From Pseudomonas sp. ML96 (GTDB lineage Bacteria > Pseudomonadota > Gammaproteobacteria > Pseudomonadales > Pseudomonadaceae): a DNA stretch of 64,000 nucleotides. The DNA is taken from positions 1 through 64,000 of the forward strand of contig NZ_JPMY01000011.1 of the NCBI RefSeq assembly GCF_000761545.1, in the 5' to 3' direction. This document shows, piece by piece, positions 47,125 to 60,103 of the stretch. How positions within the stretch are numbered: the first letter of the stretch is position 1; each line of letters opens with the position of its first letter. Made by a program: the position numbers and the translations under genes. The notes beneath the pieces are model-generated. The model was not told where the DNA came from and searched no databases. It was given only the letters and a program-made list of their open reading frames with translations.

Positions 47125-47125
<1 letters not shown>
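45662..47125 (-). CDS. murE: UDP-MurNAc-dipeptide--meso-diaminopimelate ligase
   Basis: This 487-aa ligase adds the third stem-peptide residue. The DNPRTE motif marks specificity for meso-DAP rather than lysine. The P-loop is VTGTNGKTSVSQLV and the carbamylated-lysine region follows HTTPDP. The ATG at 47125 overlaps the ftsI stop by one base. Confidence 0.98.
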
Positions 47126-49162
<2,037 letters not shown>

Positions 49163-49166
<4 letters not shown>

Positions 49167-50104
49167 CGCAGCTTCTCCGCTACGCGCATGACCGCGCTGC
49201 GCGAACGCGGGTTGGCCTTGAGTTCAGCCTCGGAGGCGAACTGCGGCTTGCCCAGCAGCTTGAGACGCGGCTCGAAAGCCTTGGGAATAATCGGCAGGTC
49301 GCGCGGCAGGTTGTCCGCTTCGCCCTTGGCCTGGCGTTTCATGAACTGTTTGACGATGCGGTCTTCCAGCGAGTGGAAGCTGATCACCACCAGGCGGCCG
49401 CCCACGGCCAGCGACTCCAGCGCAGCATCGAGGCCACGCTCCAGGTCACCCAGCTCGTTGTTGACGTGAATACGCAGACCCTGGAAGGCACGGGTCGCCG
49501 GATTCTTGCCCTTCTCCCAAGCCGGATTGGCCTCAGTCAGCACGGCAGCCAGGTCGGCGGTACGCTCGAACGGATTCTGCTCGCGACGCTCGACCACGGC
49601 ACGGGCCATGCGCTTGGCGAAGCGCTCTTCGCCATACTCCTTGAAGACGCGGGCGATCTCGTCGGCGCTGGCGGTGGCGATGAACTGCGCGGCGCTGACG
49701 CCGGCGTCCGGATTCATGCGCATATCCAGCGGGCCGTCATTGAGGAAGCTGAAGCCACGCTCGGCGTCATCCAGCTGCGGCGAGGACACGCCGAGGTCGA
49801 GCAGCAGGCCGTCGATCTTGCCGACCAGGCCGCGCGCCACCGCCTCTTCGCCCAGTTCGGCGAAGCTGCGCTGTACAACGACGAAGCGGCCGTCTTCGGC
49901 CGCCAGTGCATTTCCCGTCGCGATTGCTTGTGGATCCTTGTCGAATCCGAGCAGGCGACCGTCTGGCCCGAGCCTTTCCAGAATCAGCCGACTGTGCCCT
50001 CCGCGCCCGAAGGTGCCATCGAGGTAGCAGCCGCCCTCGCGCAAGGCGAGAGCATCGACGGCCTCGTCGAGCAGCACGGTGATATGGCGGAAGCTATTGG
50101 TCAT
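49163..50104 (-). CDS. rsmH: 16S rRNA (cytosine-1402 N4) methyltransferase
   Basis: This 313-aa SAM-dependent methyltransferase starts at 50104 ([19 protein letters not shown]), with motif [11 protein letters not shown] and [19 protein letters not shown]. Together with RsmI it modifies C1402 in the ribosomal P site; rsmI is also in this window. It is 2 bp after mraZ. Confidence 0.98.
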
Positions 50105-50106
50105 GG

Positions 50107-50562
50107 TCACAGGATCAGATCGCGCAGGTCGTCCGGCAGAGCGCCGGGTTGTTTGATGGCCGCCAGATCGGCGTCGGCAAGCGCGTTCCAGGCATCCTCG
50201 TTCCACAGTTGGAATTTGTTCAGTTGGCCGACCAGCATCGCGTGCTTGTCCAGGCCCGCATGCGCGCGCAGGCGCGGCGGCACGAGGAAACGACCACTGC
50301 CGTCCAGCTCGATATCCACGGCATTGCCGATCAGCAGGCGCTGCAGGCGACGGGTCTCTTCACGCAGGGATGGCAGGTCGCGGAGCTTGGCTTCGATCAG
50401 CTCCCACTCAGGCAGGGGATAAACACACAGGCAGGGATCTACGGCATCGATGGTTACGATGAGCTGGCCAGAACAACGCGAAACGAGCTCGTCGCGATAC
50501 CGGCTCGGCATCGCGAGTCGCCCTTTGGCGTCGAGACTGATGGCGTTAGCTCCACGAAACAA
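50107..50562 (-). CDS. mraZ: MraZ, transcriptional regulator of the dcw cluster
   Basis: This 151-aa AbrB-like protein has two DXXXR motifs ([17 protein letters not shown] and [15 protein letters not shown]) and forms ring oligomers. It represses its own operon by binding tandem GTGG repeats at the promoter, which are seen just upstream. The only start giving the conserved [10 protein letters not shown] is TTG at 50562, with GGGGAAG upstream; a weak initiator suits a low-abundance repressor. Confidence 0.97.
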   Translation of the reverse strand: MFRGANAISLDAKGRLAMPSRYRDELVSRCSGQLIVTIDAVDPCLCVYPLPEWELIEAKLRDLPSLREETRRLQRLLIGNAVDIELDGSGRFLVPPRLRAHAGLDKHAMLVGQLNKFQLWNEDAWNALADADLAAIKQPGALPDDLRDLIL

Positions 50563-50605
50563 GGCTGCGCTTCCCCACTGTAATTAGCTTTCCGTGCCCT
50601 TGTGA

Positions 50606-50631
50606 CCCACTTTTTTCCACTTTGTGCCACT
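50606..50631 (-). promoter_or_regulatory. mraZ: MraZ box: GTGG direct repeats with 10-bp period
   Basis: On the minus strand GTGG occurs at exact 10-bp spacing (complement CCAC at 50607-50610, 50617-50620 and 50627-50630), just downstream of the promoter. This is the known architecture of MraZ operators. Confidence 0.85.
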
Positions 50632-50638
50632 TCGGCAC

Positions 50639-50668
50639 ACTATAGAAACGCACAAGCCTTAGCGTCAA
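50639..50668 (-). promoter_or_regulatory. Pmra, main promoter of the dcw cluster
   Basis: TTGACG (50668-50663), 18 bp, TATAGT (50644-50639) on the minus strand. This is the strongest promoter-like sequence in the division cluster. Transcription would start near 50632, inside the MraZ repeats. Confidence 0.85.
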
Positions 50669-50861
50669 GGCGCGCAAACGGGGAAAAATCCTTATGGGAC
50701 GGTGATTTAGCGAACTAAGAGGGGCTTTTTTAGAAGCAAAACGAAGGGTTTTGGCAGGCGAAATTCAGCGAGCTCATGAAGCTAAACTTCGAACTTAAAG
50801 TAATTTCTTAAGAGTAAGAATTTTTCGGTATTGAGAGGCGAAGCAGATAGAAGAGAAAGGA
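50669..50861. other. AT-rich spacer between Pmra and rnpB
   Basis: No gene is visible. A small hairpin (TTCTTA/TAAGAA around 50807-50822), followed by five T on the plus strand, may be part of a terminator. AT content is well above that of the neighbouring genes. Confidence 0.4.
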
Positions 50862-51210
50862 GGAGAGTCGATCTGTAAGCCGGGTTCTGTCGAGGACAGT
50901 CATTCCTCTACGACGCACATCGCTGTACGCCTCTAGCAACCTACCCGGTTCCAGCGCGGGCCACGCCGATGGAACCCTATTTGGTCTTGCTCCGAGTGGG
51001 GTTTGCCTAGCCACGAACTGTTACCAGACGTGCGGTGCGCTCTTACCGCACCTTTTCACCCTTACCGGCACTTGCGTGCTTAGGCGGTTATTTTCTGTGG
51101 CACTTTCCGTAGGCTCGCGCCTCCCAGGCGTTACCTGGCACTCCGCCCTATGGAGCCCGGACTTTCCTCCCCCTTCAATGAAGAAGGCAGCGACTGTCCG
51201 ATCGACTCTC
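50862..51210 (-). ncRNA. rnpB: RNase P RNA (class A)
   Basis: Read on the minus strand, this ~350-nt segment shows the class A landmarks: a 5' end AGAGTCGATC that pairs with the 3' end GATCGACTCT (P1), GAGGAAAGTCCGGGCTCC (CR-I, P4 half) and the CR-V partner near the 3' end (AGAGGAATGACTGTCC, then ACAGAACCCGGCTTACAG). It is the catalytic RNA that matures tRNA 5' ends. Position between mraZ and rsmI is as in P. aeruginosa. Ends are set by P1 pairing, to within a few nucleotides. Confidence 0.97.
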
Positions 51211-51249
51211 CGCTGCCAAGGGTAACGACCCGAACGCCTCAGGACAAGC

Positions 51250-52119
51250 TCAAGCGCCCTTCTGCCGATCGAGGGCAGCCTGGTACAGCAGGTTCTTGCG
51301 CACCCCGGTGATCTCCGCCGCCAGTGCTGACGCGCGCTTGAGCGGCAGTTCCGCCAGCAGCAGATCGAGCACGCGCAGCGCCTCGCCACTGACCGCCTCC
51401 TCACCTTCCGGCGCCTGCCAGCCGGCGACCAGAATCACGCATTCGCCGCGCTGCTGGTTGCTATCGGCCGCCACCCAATCATGCAACTCACCCAGCGGCA
51501 GTCCTTTGAGCGTCTCGAAGGTCTTGGTCAATTCGCGCCCCAGCACCGCCAGGCGATCAGCGCCGAACACGTCGCGCATGTCGGCCAGCGACTCCAACAG
51601 GCGATGCGGCGCCTCGTAATAGATGAGGGTACGAGTATCTTCCCCAACCGCCTCCAGGCGCGACTTGCGCCCTGCCGTCTTGGCCGGCAGAAAACCCTCG
51701 AAGGCGAAACGATCCGACGGCAGCCCGGCCGCCGACAGCGCCGCCACCAGTGCACAGGCCCCCGGCACCGGCACCACGCGGATGCCGGCTGCGCGCGCGG
51801 CGCGCACCAGATGAAAGCCCGGATCGGAGATCAGCGGCGTACCCGCGTCGGAGATCAGCGCCACGTCTTCGCCGGCCTGCAGGCGAGCCAAGAAGCGCCC
51901 GCCCTGATCGCGCTCGTTGTGCTCGTGACAAGCGGCCAATGGTGTGCCGATGCCGAAGTGTTGCAGCAGGCGCGCCGAATGGCGGGTGTCTTCTGCGGCG
52001 ATCAACGCCACTTCGGCCAGGATGCGCAAAGCGCGCGCACTGATGTCATCCAGGTTGCCGATCGGCGTGGCAACCACGTACAGCGTGCCGGTGGCGGAAG
52101 AAACGGCGGAAGCACTCAC
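51250..52119 (-). CDS. rsmI: 16S rRNA (cytidine-1402 2'-O) methyltransferase
   Basis: This 289-aa tetrapyrrole-methylase-fold enzyme has [17 protein letters not shown] (residues 11-27), [24 protein letters not shown] and [21 protein letters not shown]. It partners RsmH at C1402. The start GTG 52119 has GAGGT 7 nt upstream; an ATG at 52149 lies inside the TACAAT promoter element, so it is rejected. Confidence 0.95.
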   Translation of the reverse strand: MSASAVSSATGTLYVVATPIGNLDDISARALRILAEVALIAAEDTRHSARLLQHFGIGTPLAACHEHNERDQGGRFLARLQAGEDVALISDAGTPLISDPGFHLVRAARAAGIRVVPVPGACALVAALSAAGLPSDRFAFEGFLPAKTAGRKSRLEAVGEDTRTLIYYEAPHRLLESLADMRDVFGADRLAVLGRELTKTFETLKGLPLGELHDWVAADSNQQRGECVILVAGWQAPEGEEAVSGEALRVLDLLLAELPLKRASALAAEITGVRKNLLYQAALDRQKGA

Positions 52120-52147
52120 GGGCGTACCTCGATTGCGGAAAGCGCGC

Positions 52148-52203
52148 ATTGTAGCCCGTTTCATGGCGCCGACATCGCGCCTGCCGTGGGGCTTGGGTAC
52201 AAT
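52148..52203. promoter_or_regulatory. Divergent promoter region of rsmI and lpoA
   Basis: TACAAT occurs on the minus strand at 52153-52148, about 29 bp before the rsmI start, and on the plus strand at 52198-52203, 37 bp before lpoA. Neither has a consensus -35. Confidence 0.45.
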
Positions 52204-52240
52204 CCTGCCTTCTTTCTGATCAGTACCAGGACCGTATTCG

Positions 52241-54052
52241 ATGATCGCCTGCCTGCGCCCGCTCTCCGCCCTCTGTCTCGCCGGCCTGCTCGCCGCTTGC
52301 GCCAGCTCGCCCTCGTCCAGCCTGGGCGAATTGCCGCGTACACCTCAGGCCAGCATCGACCAGTTGCTGCAACAGGCCAGTCAGAGCCAACCGGAACAGG
52401 CCGCCCTGCTGCGACTGTCCGCCGCCGACCAGGCCTATCGCCAGCAGGACATCGGCCGCGCTACGCGGATTCTCGACGAAGTACCGATGGATAGCCTGAA
52501 ACCGGCCCAGCAGGTATTCGCCGCGACCCTGCAGGCCGAGCTGGCAATGGCCCGCAACAAGCCGAAGAGCGCGCTCAAGGCACTGCAGCACCCGAGCCTG
52601 GAGCGTCTGGCCGAGCTGCCGGTAGAACAGCAGGCCCGCACCCAGCTGGTTCGCGCCCGCGCCCTGGAGGCGGACGGCCAGACCCTCGCCGCCGCTCGCG
52701 AGCGTGTGTTCATCGCGCCGCTGCTGTCCGGCGAAACCGCACAGAGCAACCACGAAGCCATCTGGAACCTGGTTTCCAGCCTGCCGCAGAGCCAGCTGAT
52801 CAGCTCCGGCGACAGCGACCTCGACGGCTGGCTGAGCCTGGCGCTGGCCACCAAGAGCGCCGGCACCCCGGACCAGCAACTGGCCGCCATCGACAGCTGG
52901 AAAAGCCAGCACGCCGGCCACCCGGCCGCCGAACAACTGCCGCAGGCCCTGGGCAAGCTGAAGGAGCTGGCTGGCCAGCCGCTGCAGAAGATCGCCCTGC
53001 TGCTACCGCAGGACGGCCAGCTCGCCTCGGTGGCTCGCGCCCTGCGCGACGGCTTCCTCGCCGCTCACTACCAGGCCCAACAGGCCGGGCAGAACCCACC
53101 GGAAGTAGTGCTGTACGACAGCTCGCACCTGTCCTCGCTGGATGACTTCTATCGCCAGGCCCAGGCCGATGGCGTGCAACTGGTCGTCGGGCCACTGGAG
53201 AAGCCGCTGGTCAAACAGCTCAGCGAACGCCCGCAACTGCCGCTGACCACCCTCGCCCTCAACTACAGCGACGCCGGCCGCGAAGCACCGGCCCAGCTGT
53301 TCCAGTTCGGCCTGGCCGCTGAGGACGAGGCCCGCGAAGTAGCCCGCCGCGCCTGGGCCGACGGCATGCGCAGCGCCGTGGCCCTGGTGCCGCGCGGCGA
53401 GTGGGGTAATCGCGTGCTGGCCGCCTTCCAGCAAAGCTGGCAGGCCGCTGGCGGAAACCTGATCGCTGCCGAGCATGTCGACCAGCCGGTGGAGCTGGCC
53501 CAGCAGATCGCCGACCTGCTCCAGCTGCGCCAGAGCGAAGCCCGCGCCAAGCGCCTGCAGAGCACTCTGGGCACCCAGCTGGCCGCCCTGCCGTCGCGCC
53601 GCCAGGACATCGACTTCATCTTCCTCGCCGCCACCCCGCAGCAGGCCCAGCAGATCAAGCCGACCCTGGCCTTCCAGTACGCCGGCGACCTGCCGGTCTA
53701 CGCCACCTCGCACCTCTACACCGGCGGGCAGAACCCGGCGCAGTACCAGGATCTGGAAGGCATCCGTTTCTGCGAGACCCCCTGGCTGCTGGACGCCAAC
53801 GACGCCCTGCGCCAGCAGGTCGACCAGCAGTGGCCACAAGCCGCCGGCAGCCTGGGCCGCCTGTACGCCATGGGCGTCGATGCGTTCCGCCTAGCGCCGC
53901 GCCTGAGCCAGCTCAAGGCCCTGCCGGATAGCCAGGTAGAAGGCCTCTCCGGCAACCTGAGCCTGAACCAGGCCCAGCGTGTGGAGCGTCAGCTGCCCTG
54001 GGCCGAGTTCCGCAACGGCCAGGTCCAGCGCCTGCCGGACGCGATCAATTAA
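52241..54052 (+). CDS. lpoA: LpoA, outer-membrane lipoprotein activator of PBP1a
   Basis: This 603-aa lipoprotein has a signal peptide ending in the lipobox LLAAC (Cys20). A helical TPR-like N-terminal domain (to about 245) precedes a C-terminal periplasmic-binding-protein-like domain ([25 protein letters not shown] onward). In E. coli LpoA activates PBP1a. It begins the lpoA-yraN-gmhA/diaA-dolP block, the same order as in enterobacteria. Confidence 0.95.
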   Translation: MIACLRPLSALCLAGLLAACASSPSSSLGELPRTPQASIDQLLQQASQSQPEQAALLRLSAADQAYRQQDIGRATRILDEVPMDSLKPAQQVFAATLQAELAMARNKPKSALKALQHPSLERLAELPVEQQARTQLVRARALEADGQTLAAARERVFIAPLLSGETAQSNHEAIWNLVSSLPQSQLISSGDSDLDGWLSLALATKSAGTPDQQLAAIDSWKSQHAGHPAAEQLPQALGKLKELAGQPLQKIALLLPQDGQLASVARALRDGFLAAHYQAQQAGQNPPEVVLYDSSHLSSLDDFYRQAQADGVQLVVGPLEKPLVKQLSERPQLPLTTLALNYSDAGREAPAQLFQFGLAAEDEAREVARRAWADGMRSAVALVPRGEWGNRVLAAFQQSWQAAGGNLIAAEHVDQPVELAQQIADLLQLRQSEARAKRLQSTLGTQLAALPSRRQDIDFIFLAATPQQAQQIKPTLAFQYAGDLPVYATSHLYTGGQNPAQYQDLEGIRFCETPWLLDANDALRQQVDQQWPQAAGSLGRLYAMGVDAFRLAPRLSQLKALPDSQVEGLSGNLSLNQAQRVERQLPWAEFRNGQVQRLPDAIN

Positions 54053-54404
54053 GAGCACTCAGGACAGTGGTCGCACAGCCGAGGCACTGGCTTGCGACCA
54101 CCTGCAGAAACAGGGCCTGCGCCTACTGGCGCAGAACTGGAGCTGTCGCGGCGGCGAGCTCGATCTGGTCATGCTCGACGGCGATACAGTAGTATTCGTC
54201 GAAGTCCGCTACCGCAAGCACGCCGCCTGGGGCGGTGCGCTGGAGAGCGTCGACGGGCGCAAGCGCCAGCGCCTGATTCTCGCCGCAGAACTGTTCCTGC
54301 AACGCGAGAACCGCTGGGGCAAGCAGCCCTGCCGCTTCGATGTGGTGGCGATCGGCCCCGGCAGCAGCGGACTCAACTGGCTACGCAACGCTTTCGAAAC
54401 GTGA
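54048..54404 (+). CDS. yraN: YraN family endonuclease-fold protein (UPF0102)
   Basis: Core residues RTAEALACDHLQKQGLRLLAQN, GGELDLVMLDGDTVVFVEVR and KRQRLILAAELFL are typical of YraN (restriction-endonuclease-like PD-(D/E)xK fold); its role is unknown. No ATG, GTG or TTG lies between the end of lpoA and the conserved part. ATT at 54048, overlapping the lpoA stop (ATTAA), would give the usual length (118 aa). The nearest standard start is GTG 53979, 74 bp inside lpoA. Confidence 0.85.
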   Translation: MKSTQDSGRTAEALACDHLQKQGLRLLAQNWSCRGGELDLVMLDGDTVVFVEVRYRKHAAWGGALESVDGRKRQRLILAAELFLQRENRWGKQPCRFDVVAIGPGSSGLNWLRNAFET

Positions 54405-54408
54405 ATAA

Positions 54409-55658
<1,250 letters not shown>

Positions 55659-55685
55659 GCCAACGCAGGCCCTCCTGCGGACATG

Positions 55686-55714
55686 AAAAAGGCGATCCTC
55701 GGATCGCCTTTTTT
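55686..55714. terminator. Bidirectional terminator between dolP and sspB
   Basis: GGCGATCC/GGATCGCC with flanking A5 and T6 serves both convergent genes. Confidence 0.92.
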
Positions 55715-55719
55715 GTTGC

Positions 55720-56133
55720 CTACTTGACCACCTTGAGGCTGGGTCGCCCGCTGGGCCGGGGCGGCTCGTCACCGGACGGCCCGTCGCCATCCGGCTCCGG
55801 CCCTTCCTCGTCGTCATCCACCGGCGGCTCCAGCTCGAAGACCATGCCCTGACCGTTCTCCCGCGCATAGATCGCCAGCATGGCGCCGGACGGGATATAC
55901 AGCTGATGGGCGACGCCACCGAAGCGCCCCTCGAAACTGACCGCCTCGTTGTCCATGTGCAGGTTGCGCACGGCACTGGGCGACACGTTGAGGACGATCT
56001 GGCCGTCATTGGCGTAGCCGGCCGGCACACGCACCTGCGGGAACTCGGCATTGACCAGCAGGTGCGGAGTGCAGTCGTTGTCGACGATCCACTCGTAGAG
56101 GGCGCGCACCAGGTAGGGACGACTGGAGTTCAT
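55720..56133 (-). CDS. sspB: ClpXP adaptor SspB
   Basis: This 137-aa adaptor delivers ssrA-tagged proteins to ClpXP. The N-terminal substrate-binding domain (SSRPYLVRALYEWIVDNDCTPHLLV) is followed by an acidic, proline-rich linker and the C-terminal ClpX-binding tail RPSLKVVK. GGAGG lies 5 nt before the ATG at 56133. Confidence 0.97.
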   Translation of the reverse strand: MNSSRPYLVRALYEWIVDNDCTPHLLVNAEFPQVRVPAGYANDGQIVLNVSPSAVRNLHMDNEAVSFEGRFGGVAHQLYIPSGAMLAIYARENGQGMVFELEPPVDDDEEGPEPDGDGPSGDEPPRPSGRPSLKVVK

Positions 56134-56149
56134 CTTGGCCTCCTTCGGC

Positions 56150-56767
56150 TCAGCGCATGTCGCGCTCGACGGTGGACAGACTGGCCTGGAAGGCCTCGCG
56201 GGCAAACATACGCTCCATGTAATCCAGCAGCGGCTTGGCCGGGCGCGGCAGTTCGATGCCCAGCTTCGGCAGGCGCCACAGGATCGGCAGCAGGCAGCAA
56301 TCCACCAGGCTCAACTCGTCGCTGAGGAAGAACGCCTTGTCGGCGAACAGCGGCGAAACGCCGGTCAGGCTCTCGCGCAGCTCCTTGCGCGCCACCGCCT
56401 TGTCGGCTTCCTTGGTACGCGAGTCGAGGATCTGGTCGACCAGCTTGACCCAGTCACGCTGGATACGATGCATCAGCAGGCGGCTCTTGGCCCGGTCCAC
56501 CGGGTAGACCGGCAGCAGCGGCGGATGCGGATAGCGCTCGTCGAGATACTCCATCACCACGGTGGATTCGTACAGCGCCAGGTCACGATCGACCAGGGTC
56601 GGCACACCACCATAGGGGTTGGCATCGGCCAGCTTGGGCGGGCAGCGCCCCGGCAGGACGTCGATGATCTCGGCACTGACACCCTTCTCGGCCAGCACCA
56701 GACGCACGCGATGAGAATAGTGATCGGCAGGGTCGGAATAACAGGCCAGCTTATTGGTCGCGGCCAT
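56150..56767 (-). CDS. sspA: Stringent starvation protein A
   Basis: This 205-aa GST-fold protein ([25 protein letters not shown]) lacks GST activity. It binds RNA polymerase and supports stationary-phase and virulence gene expression. It is upstream of sspB with a 16-bp gap, forming the usual sspAB operon. Confidence 0.97.
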   Translation of the reverse strand: MAATNKLACYSDPADHYSHRVRLVLAEKGVSAEIIDVLPGRCPPKLADANPYGGVPTLVDRDLALYESTVVMEYLDERYPHPPLLPVYPVDRAKSRLLMHRIQRDWVKLVDQILDSRTKEADKAVARKELRESLTGVSPLFADKAFFLSDELSLVDCCLLPILWRLPKLGIELPRPAKPLLDYMERMFAREAFQASLSTVERDMR

Positions 56768-56803
56768 GGCGCCCCTCCTCGTTTTTCGATATGGCAGAAA
56801 CAG

Positions 56804-56836
56804 AAAAACGCACGCGCCCTTGAGGGGCGCGTGCGT
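56804..56836 (-). terminator. petABC terminator
   Basis: A 12-bp perfect stem ACGCACGCGCCC/GGGCGCGTGCGT has a 5-nt loop and five T on the minus strand, 22 bp after petC. Confidence 0.92.
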
Positions 56837-56857
56837 CTACAGCGGTAACGCAGTGTA

Positions 56858-57640
56858 TCAGTGCACGTCCTTCCAGTATTCGCGCTTCAGCAGATAGGCG
56901 AACACGAAGAGGAAGGCCAGGTACAGCAGCACGTAGGTACCGATGCGCTGGCTTTCCAGCTTGACCGGGTTGGCCGAGTAGGCGAGGAAGGTCACCAGGT
57001 TGTGCACCTTCTCGTCGAACTCAGCTTCGGTCAGCTTGCCGGTCTTCGGCACGATGGTCAGCTGGTCGCAGGCCTCGTGGGTGATCGGTGCACCGGTCAG
57101 CGGGTCGTACTGCTTCTTGCCATTCTCGACCACCTGAACCTGCTTGCAACCGACGACCTGGCGGCCCTGCAGGCCGACCAGCACGTTGGGCATGCCGACG
57201 TTCGGGAATACCTTGTTGTTGGAGCCCAGCGGACGCGCCGGATCTTCGTAGAAGGTGCGCAGGTAGGTGTACAGCCAGTCGGTGCCGCGCACGCGGGCAA
57301 CCAGGGTCAGATCGGGCGGAGCCGCACCGAACCAGGCCTTGGCATCCTGCGGCTGCATGCCGATCTTCATGTGGTCGCCGATCTTGGCACCAGTGAACAC
57401 CAGGTTCTCCAGCATCAGTTCGTGCGGGATGCCGATGTCATCGGCAACGCGCTCGTAACGCTGGAACTTGGCGCTGTGGCAGCCCATGCAGTAGTTGGCG
57501 AAGGTACGCGCGCCATCTTGCAGAGCGGCCTTGTCGGTCAGGTCGATATCAACCTGATCCAGGTGCACATCATGACCACCGGCAGCGATGGACAGTGCCG
57601 GCAGTGCGGCGAGAACAAATGCAGCAAATAGCTTTTTCAT
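56858..57640 (-). CDS. petC: Cytochrome c1 of the bc1 complex
   Basis: This 260-aa subunit has an N-terminal signal sequence (to about residue 20) and the heme motif CMGCH (near 51-55). An axial-methionine region lies near VGMPNVLVG, and a C-terminal membrane anchor (about 233-250) is followed by KREYWKDVH. The start overlaps petB by 1 bp (TGATG). Confidence 0.97.
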   Translation of the reverse strand: MKKLFAAFVLAALPALSIAAGGHDVHLDQVDIDLTDKAALQDGARTFANYCMGCHSAKFQRYERVADDIGIPHELMLENLVFTGAKIGDHMKIGMQPQDAKAWFGAAPPDLTLVARVRGTDWLYTYLRTFYEDPARPLGSNNKVFPNVGMPNVLVGLQGRQVVGCKQVQVVENGKKQYDPLTGAPITHEACDQLTIVPKTGKLTEAEFDEKVHNLVTFLAYSANPVKLESQRIGTYVLLYLAFLFVFAYLLKREYWKDVH

Positions 57641-58854
57641 CAGCCAGTCACCCTTTCCGGAACCGGTTTGGTTTTCTCCATCCGGGTGTAGAACGGCATC
57701 AGGATGAAGTAGGCGAAATACAGCGCGGTGCAGATCTGCGACAGCAGGGTACGGCCCGGAGTCGGAGCCAATACGCCCAGCACGCCGAGGATCACGAAGG
57801 ATACGCAGAACACCAGCAACCAGATCTTGCTCAGCCAGCCCTTGTAGCGCATGGACTTGACCGGGCTACGGTCCAGCCACGGCAGGACGAACAGCACGGC
57901 AATGGCGGCGCCCATGGCGATCACGCCCAGCAGCTTGTCCGGAACGGCACGCAGGATGGCGTAGAACGGGGTGAAGTACCACACCGGAGCGATGTGCTCA
58001 GGAGTCTTGAACGGGTTGGCCTGCTCGAAGTTAGGCTTCTCGAGGAAGTAACCGCCCATCTCCGGGAAGAAGAACACCACGGCGCAGAAGACGAACAGGA
58101 AGACCACCACGCCAACGATGTCTTTCACCGAGTAGTACGGGTGGAAGGCAATGCCGTCGAGCGGAATGCCGTTCTCGTCCTTGTGCTTCTTGATGTCGAC
58201 GCCGTCCGGGTTGTTCGAGCCGACTTCGTGCAGTGCCAGGATGTGCAGCACGACCAGGCCGAGCAGGACGATCGGCAGGGCGATCACGTGCAAGGCGAAG
58301 AAGCGGTTCAGGGTAATGCCGGAGATCAGGTAGTCACCACGGATCCACATGGTCAGGTCATCGCCGATCACCGGGATGGCACCGAACAGCGAGATGATCA
58401 CCTGGGCGCCCCAGTAGGACATCTGGCCCCACGGCAGCAGGTAGCCCATGAAGGCCTCGGCCATCAGGGCGAGGTAGATCAGCATGCCGAAGATCCACAC
58501 CAGCTCACGCGGCTTCTGGTAGGAGCCGTAGAGCAGACCGCGGAACATGTGCAGGTAGACCACCACGAAGAACGCGGAGGCGCCGGTGGAGTGCAGGTAG
58601 CGGATGATCCAGCCGAACTCCACGTCGCGCATGATGTACTCGACGGAAGCGAAGGCTTCCTCGGCGGACGGAGTGAAGCTCATGGTCAGCCAGATGCCGG
58701 TGAGGATCTGGTTGACCAGCACCAGCAGGGCCAGCGAGCCGAAGAAGTAGAAGAAGTTGAAGTTCTTCGGTGCGTAGTACTTGCTCAGATGGTCTTCCCA
58801 CATCTTGGTCGCGGGGAAGCGCGCATCGATCCAGGCCATGAATTTTTCCATCAT
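57640..58854 (-). CDS. petB: Cytochrome b of the bc1 complex
   Basis: This 404-aa eight-TM subunit has heme-ligand His pairs in TM2 and TM4 (YLHSTGASAFFVVVYLHM; FFALHVIALPIVLLGLVVLH). The Qo-site motif reads PEHIAPVW, with Glu in the usual PEWY position changed to PEHI-A-PVWY spacing. Two adjacent ATGs exist (58854, 58851); AGGAG is 5 and 8 nt away. Confidence 0.96.
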   Translation of the reverse strand: MMEKFMAWIDARFPATKMWEDHLSKYYAPKNFNFFYFFGSLALLVLVNQILTGIWLTMSFTPSAEEAFASVEYIMRDVEFGWIIRYLHSTGASAFFVVVYLHMFRGLLYGSYQKPRELVWIFGMLIYLALMAEAFMGYLLPWGQMSYWGAQVIISLFGAIPVIGDDLTMWIRGDYLISGITLNRFFALHVIALPIVLLGLVVLHILALHEVGSNNPDGVDIKKHKDENGIPLDGIAFHPYYSVKDIVGVVVFLFVFCAVVFFFPEMGGYFLEKPNFEQANPFKTPEHIAPVWYFTPFYAILRAVPDKLLGVIAMGAAIAVLFVLPWLDRSPVKSMRYKGWLSKIWLLVFCVSFVILGVLGVLAPTPGRTLLSQICTALYFAYFILMPFYTRMEKTKPVPERVTG

Positions 58855-59444
58855 GCTTTCTCCTGGTCCACGCCGACGATGATGACGTCATCGGACTCGT
58901 AGGAATGCGGCGGAACCGGCAGGTTCAGCGGCGCGGGCTGGGCCTTGTAGACACGACCGGCGAGGTCGTAGCGGGAACCGTGGCAAGGGCAGAAATAGCC
59001 ACCGACCCACTCCGGACCGAGGTCGGCCGGCGCCACTTCCGGACGGAAGGACGGCGAGCAACCTAGGTGGGTGCACAGGCCGACCAACACCAGGATTTCC
59101 GGCTTGATCGAGCGACTGGTCTTGTCGACGTATTCCGGCTGCACAGAGGAAGCGGACTCCGGGTCAGCCATGCGGTCATGGATCTTGCCCAGGTTCGCCA
59201 GGATTTCCTCGGTGCGGCGCACGATGAATACCGGCTGGCCACGCCATTCGGCAACCATCTGCTGGCCGGGCTCGACCTTGGCGATATTCACTTTCACCGG
59301 TGCACCGGCCGCTTTGGCCTTGGCACTGGGGAACCATGACCCCACGAACGGAGTCGCAGCACCCACCGCTCCGGCAGCACCAACCACCGAAGTGGCCGCC
59401 ACCAGGAAGCGACGCCGGCCTGCATTCACGCCGTCATTGCTCAT
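58851..59444 (-). CDS. petA: Rieske iron-sulfur subunit of the bc1 complex
   Basis: This 197-aa protein has a twin-arginine type N-terminus (RRRFLVAATSV) that acts as signal-anchor. The 2Fe-2S ligands are CTHLGC and CPCHGS. It is the first gene of petABC and overlaps petB by 4 bp. Confidence 0.98.
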   Translation of the reverse strand: MSNDGVNAGRRRFLVAATSVVGAAGAVGAATPFVGSWFPSAKAKAAGAPVKVNIAKVEPGQQMVAEWRGQPVFIVRRTEEILANLGKIHDRMADPESASSVQPEYVDKTSRSIKPEILVLVGLCTHLGCSPSFRPEVAPADLGPEWVGGYFCPCHGSRYDLAGRVYKAQPAPLNLPVPPHSYESDDVIIVGVDQEKA

Positions 59445-59524
59445 TCAGTCGTCTCCCATCAGCTTTGTGGCCTGTTGTCAGGCCTCTACTAAGTAATAAA
59501 TCGGGCCGCACAAAAATTTGCCGA

Positions 59525-59553
59525 ATGGTAAAGAAAAGCCCCTTTTCTGACAA
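59525..59553 (-). promoter_or_regulatory. Probable petABC promoter
   Basis: TTGTCA (59553-59548), 17 bp, TACCAT (59530-59525) on the minus strand, about 80 bp before petA. Confidence 0.7.
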
Positions 59554-59642
59554 GGTAATTACCCGATACAAATTGGTCGCAGGCCTTGCAGACCGGGCCT
59601 TCCACCAATGCGACAGGTTGTCGCACAGAAAAATCCAAGCAA

Positions 59643-59677
59643 TAAAAAACGCCCAGTTCCAAAAGGAAACTGGGCGT
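59643..59677 (-). terminator. rplM-rpsI terminator
   Basis: The stem of about 12 bp (ACGCCCAGTT.CC/GGAACTGGGCGT) with a T-rich loop is followed by six T on the minus strand. Confidence 0.93.
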
Positions 59678-59696
59678 CTTTGAACGTAGCAGCGAA

Positions 59697-60089
59697 TTAA
59701 CGCTTGGAGTACTGCGGACGCTTACGAGCTTTACGCAGACCCACTTTCTTACGCTCGACTTCACGGGCGTCACGAGTGACGTAGCCGGCTTTACGCAGCG
59801 GGCTGCGCAGACTTTCGTCGTACTCGATCAGAGCGCGGGTGATGCCATGACGGATGGCACCGGCTTGACCGCTGACACCACCACCGAGAACGGTGACGTA
59901 GATGTCGAACTTCTCGGTGGTCTCGGTCAGCTCCAGCGGCTGACGCACGACCATGCGAGCGGTCTCGCGGCCGAAGAAGTTATCCAGGCTGCGGTTGTTG
60001 ATAGAGATCTTGCCAGTACCCGGACGCAGGAATACGCGTGCGGTTGCAGTCTTGCGACGGCCAGTGCCGTAGTTTTGAGTCGCCGACAT
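59697..60089 (-). CDS. rpsI: 30S ribosomal protein S9
   Basis: This 130-aa protein has the signature [21 protein letters not shown] and the basic tail ending KRPQYSKR that reaches the P-site tRNA. It is 14 bp after rplM in the conserved pair. Confidence 0.99.
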   Translation of the reverse strand: MSATQNYGTGRRKTATARVFLRPGTGKISINNRSLDNFFGRETARMVVRQPLELTETTEKFDIYVTVLGGGVSGQAGAIRHGITRALIEYDESLRSPLRKAGYVTRDAREVERKKVGLRKARKRPQYSKR

Positions 60090-60103
60090 AATGAACTATT
60101 CCG

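Noticed and set aside
50808..51404. Short open frames between mraZ and rsmI
   Set aside because: They lie on the RNase P RNA and its flanks; the RNA explains the sequence.
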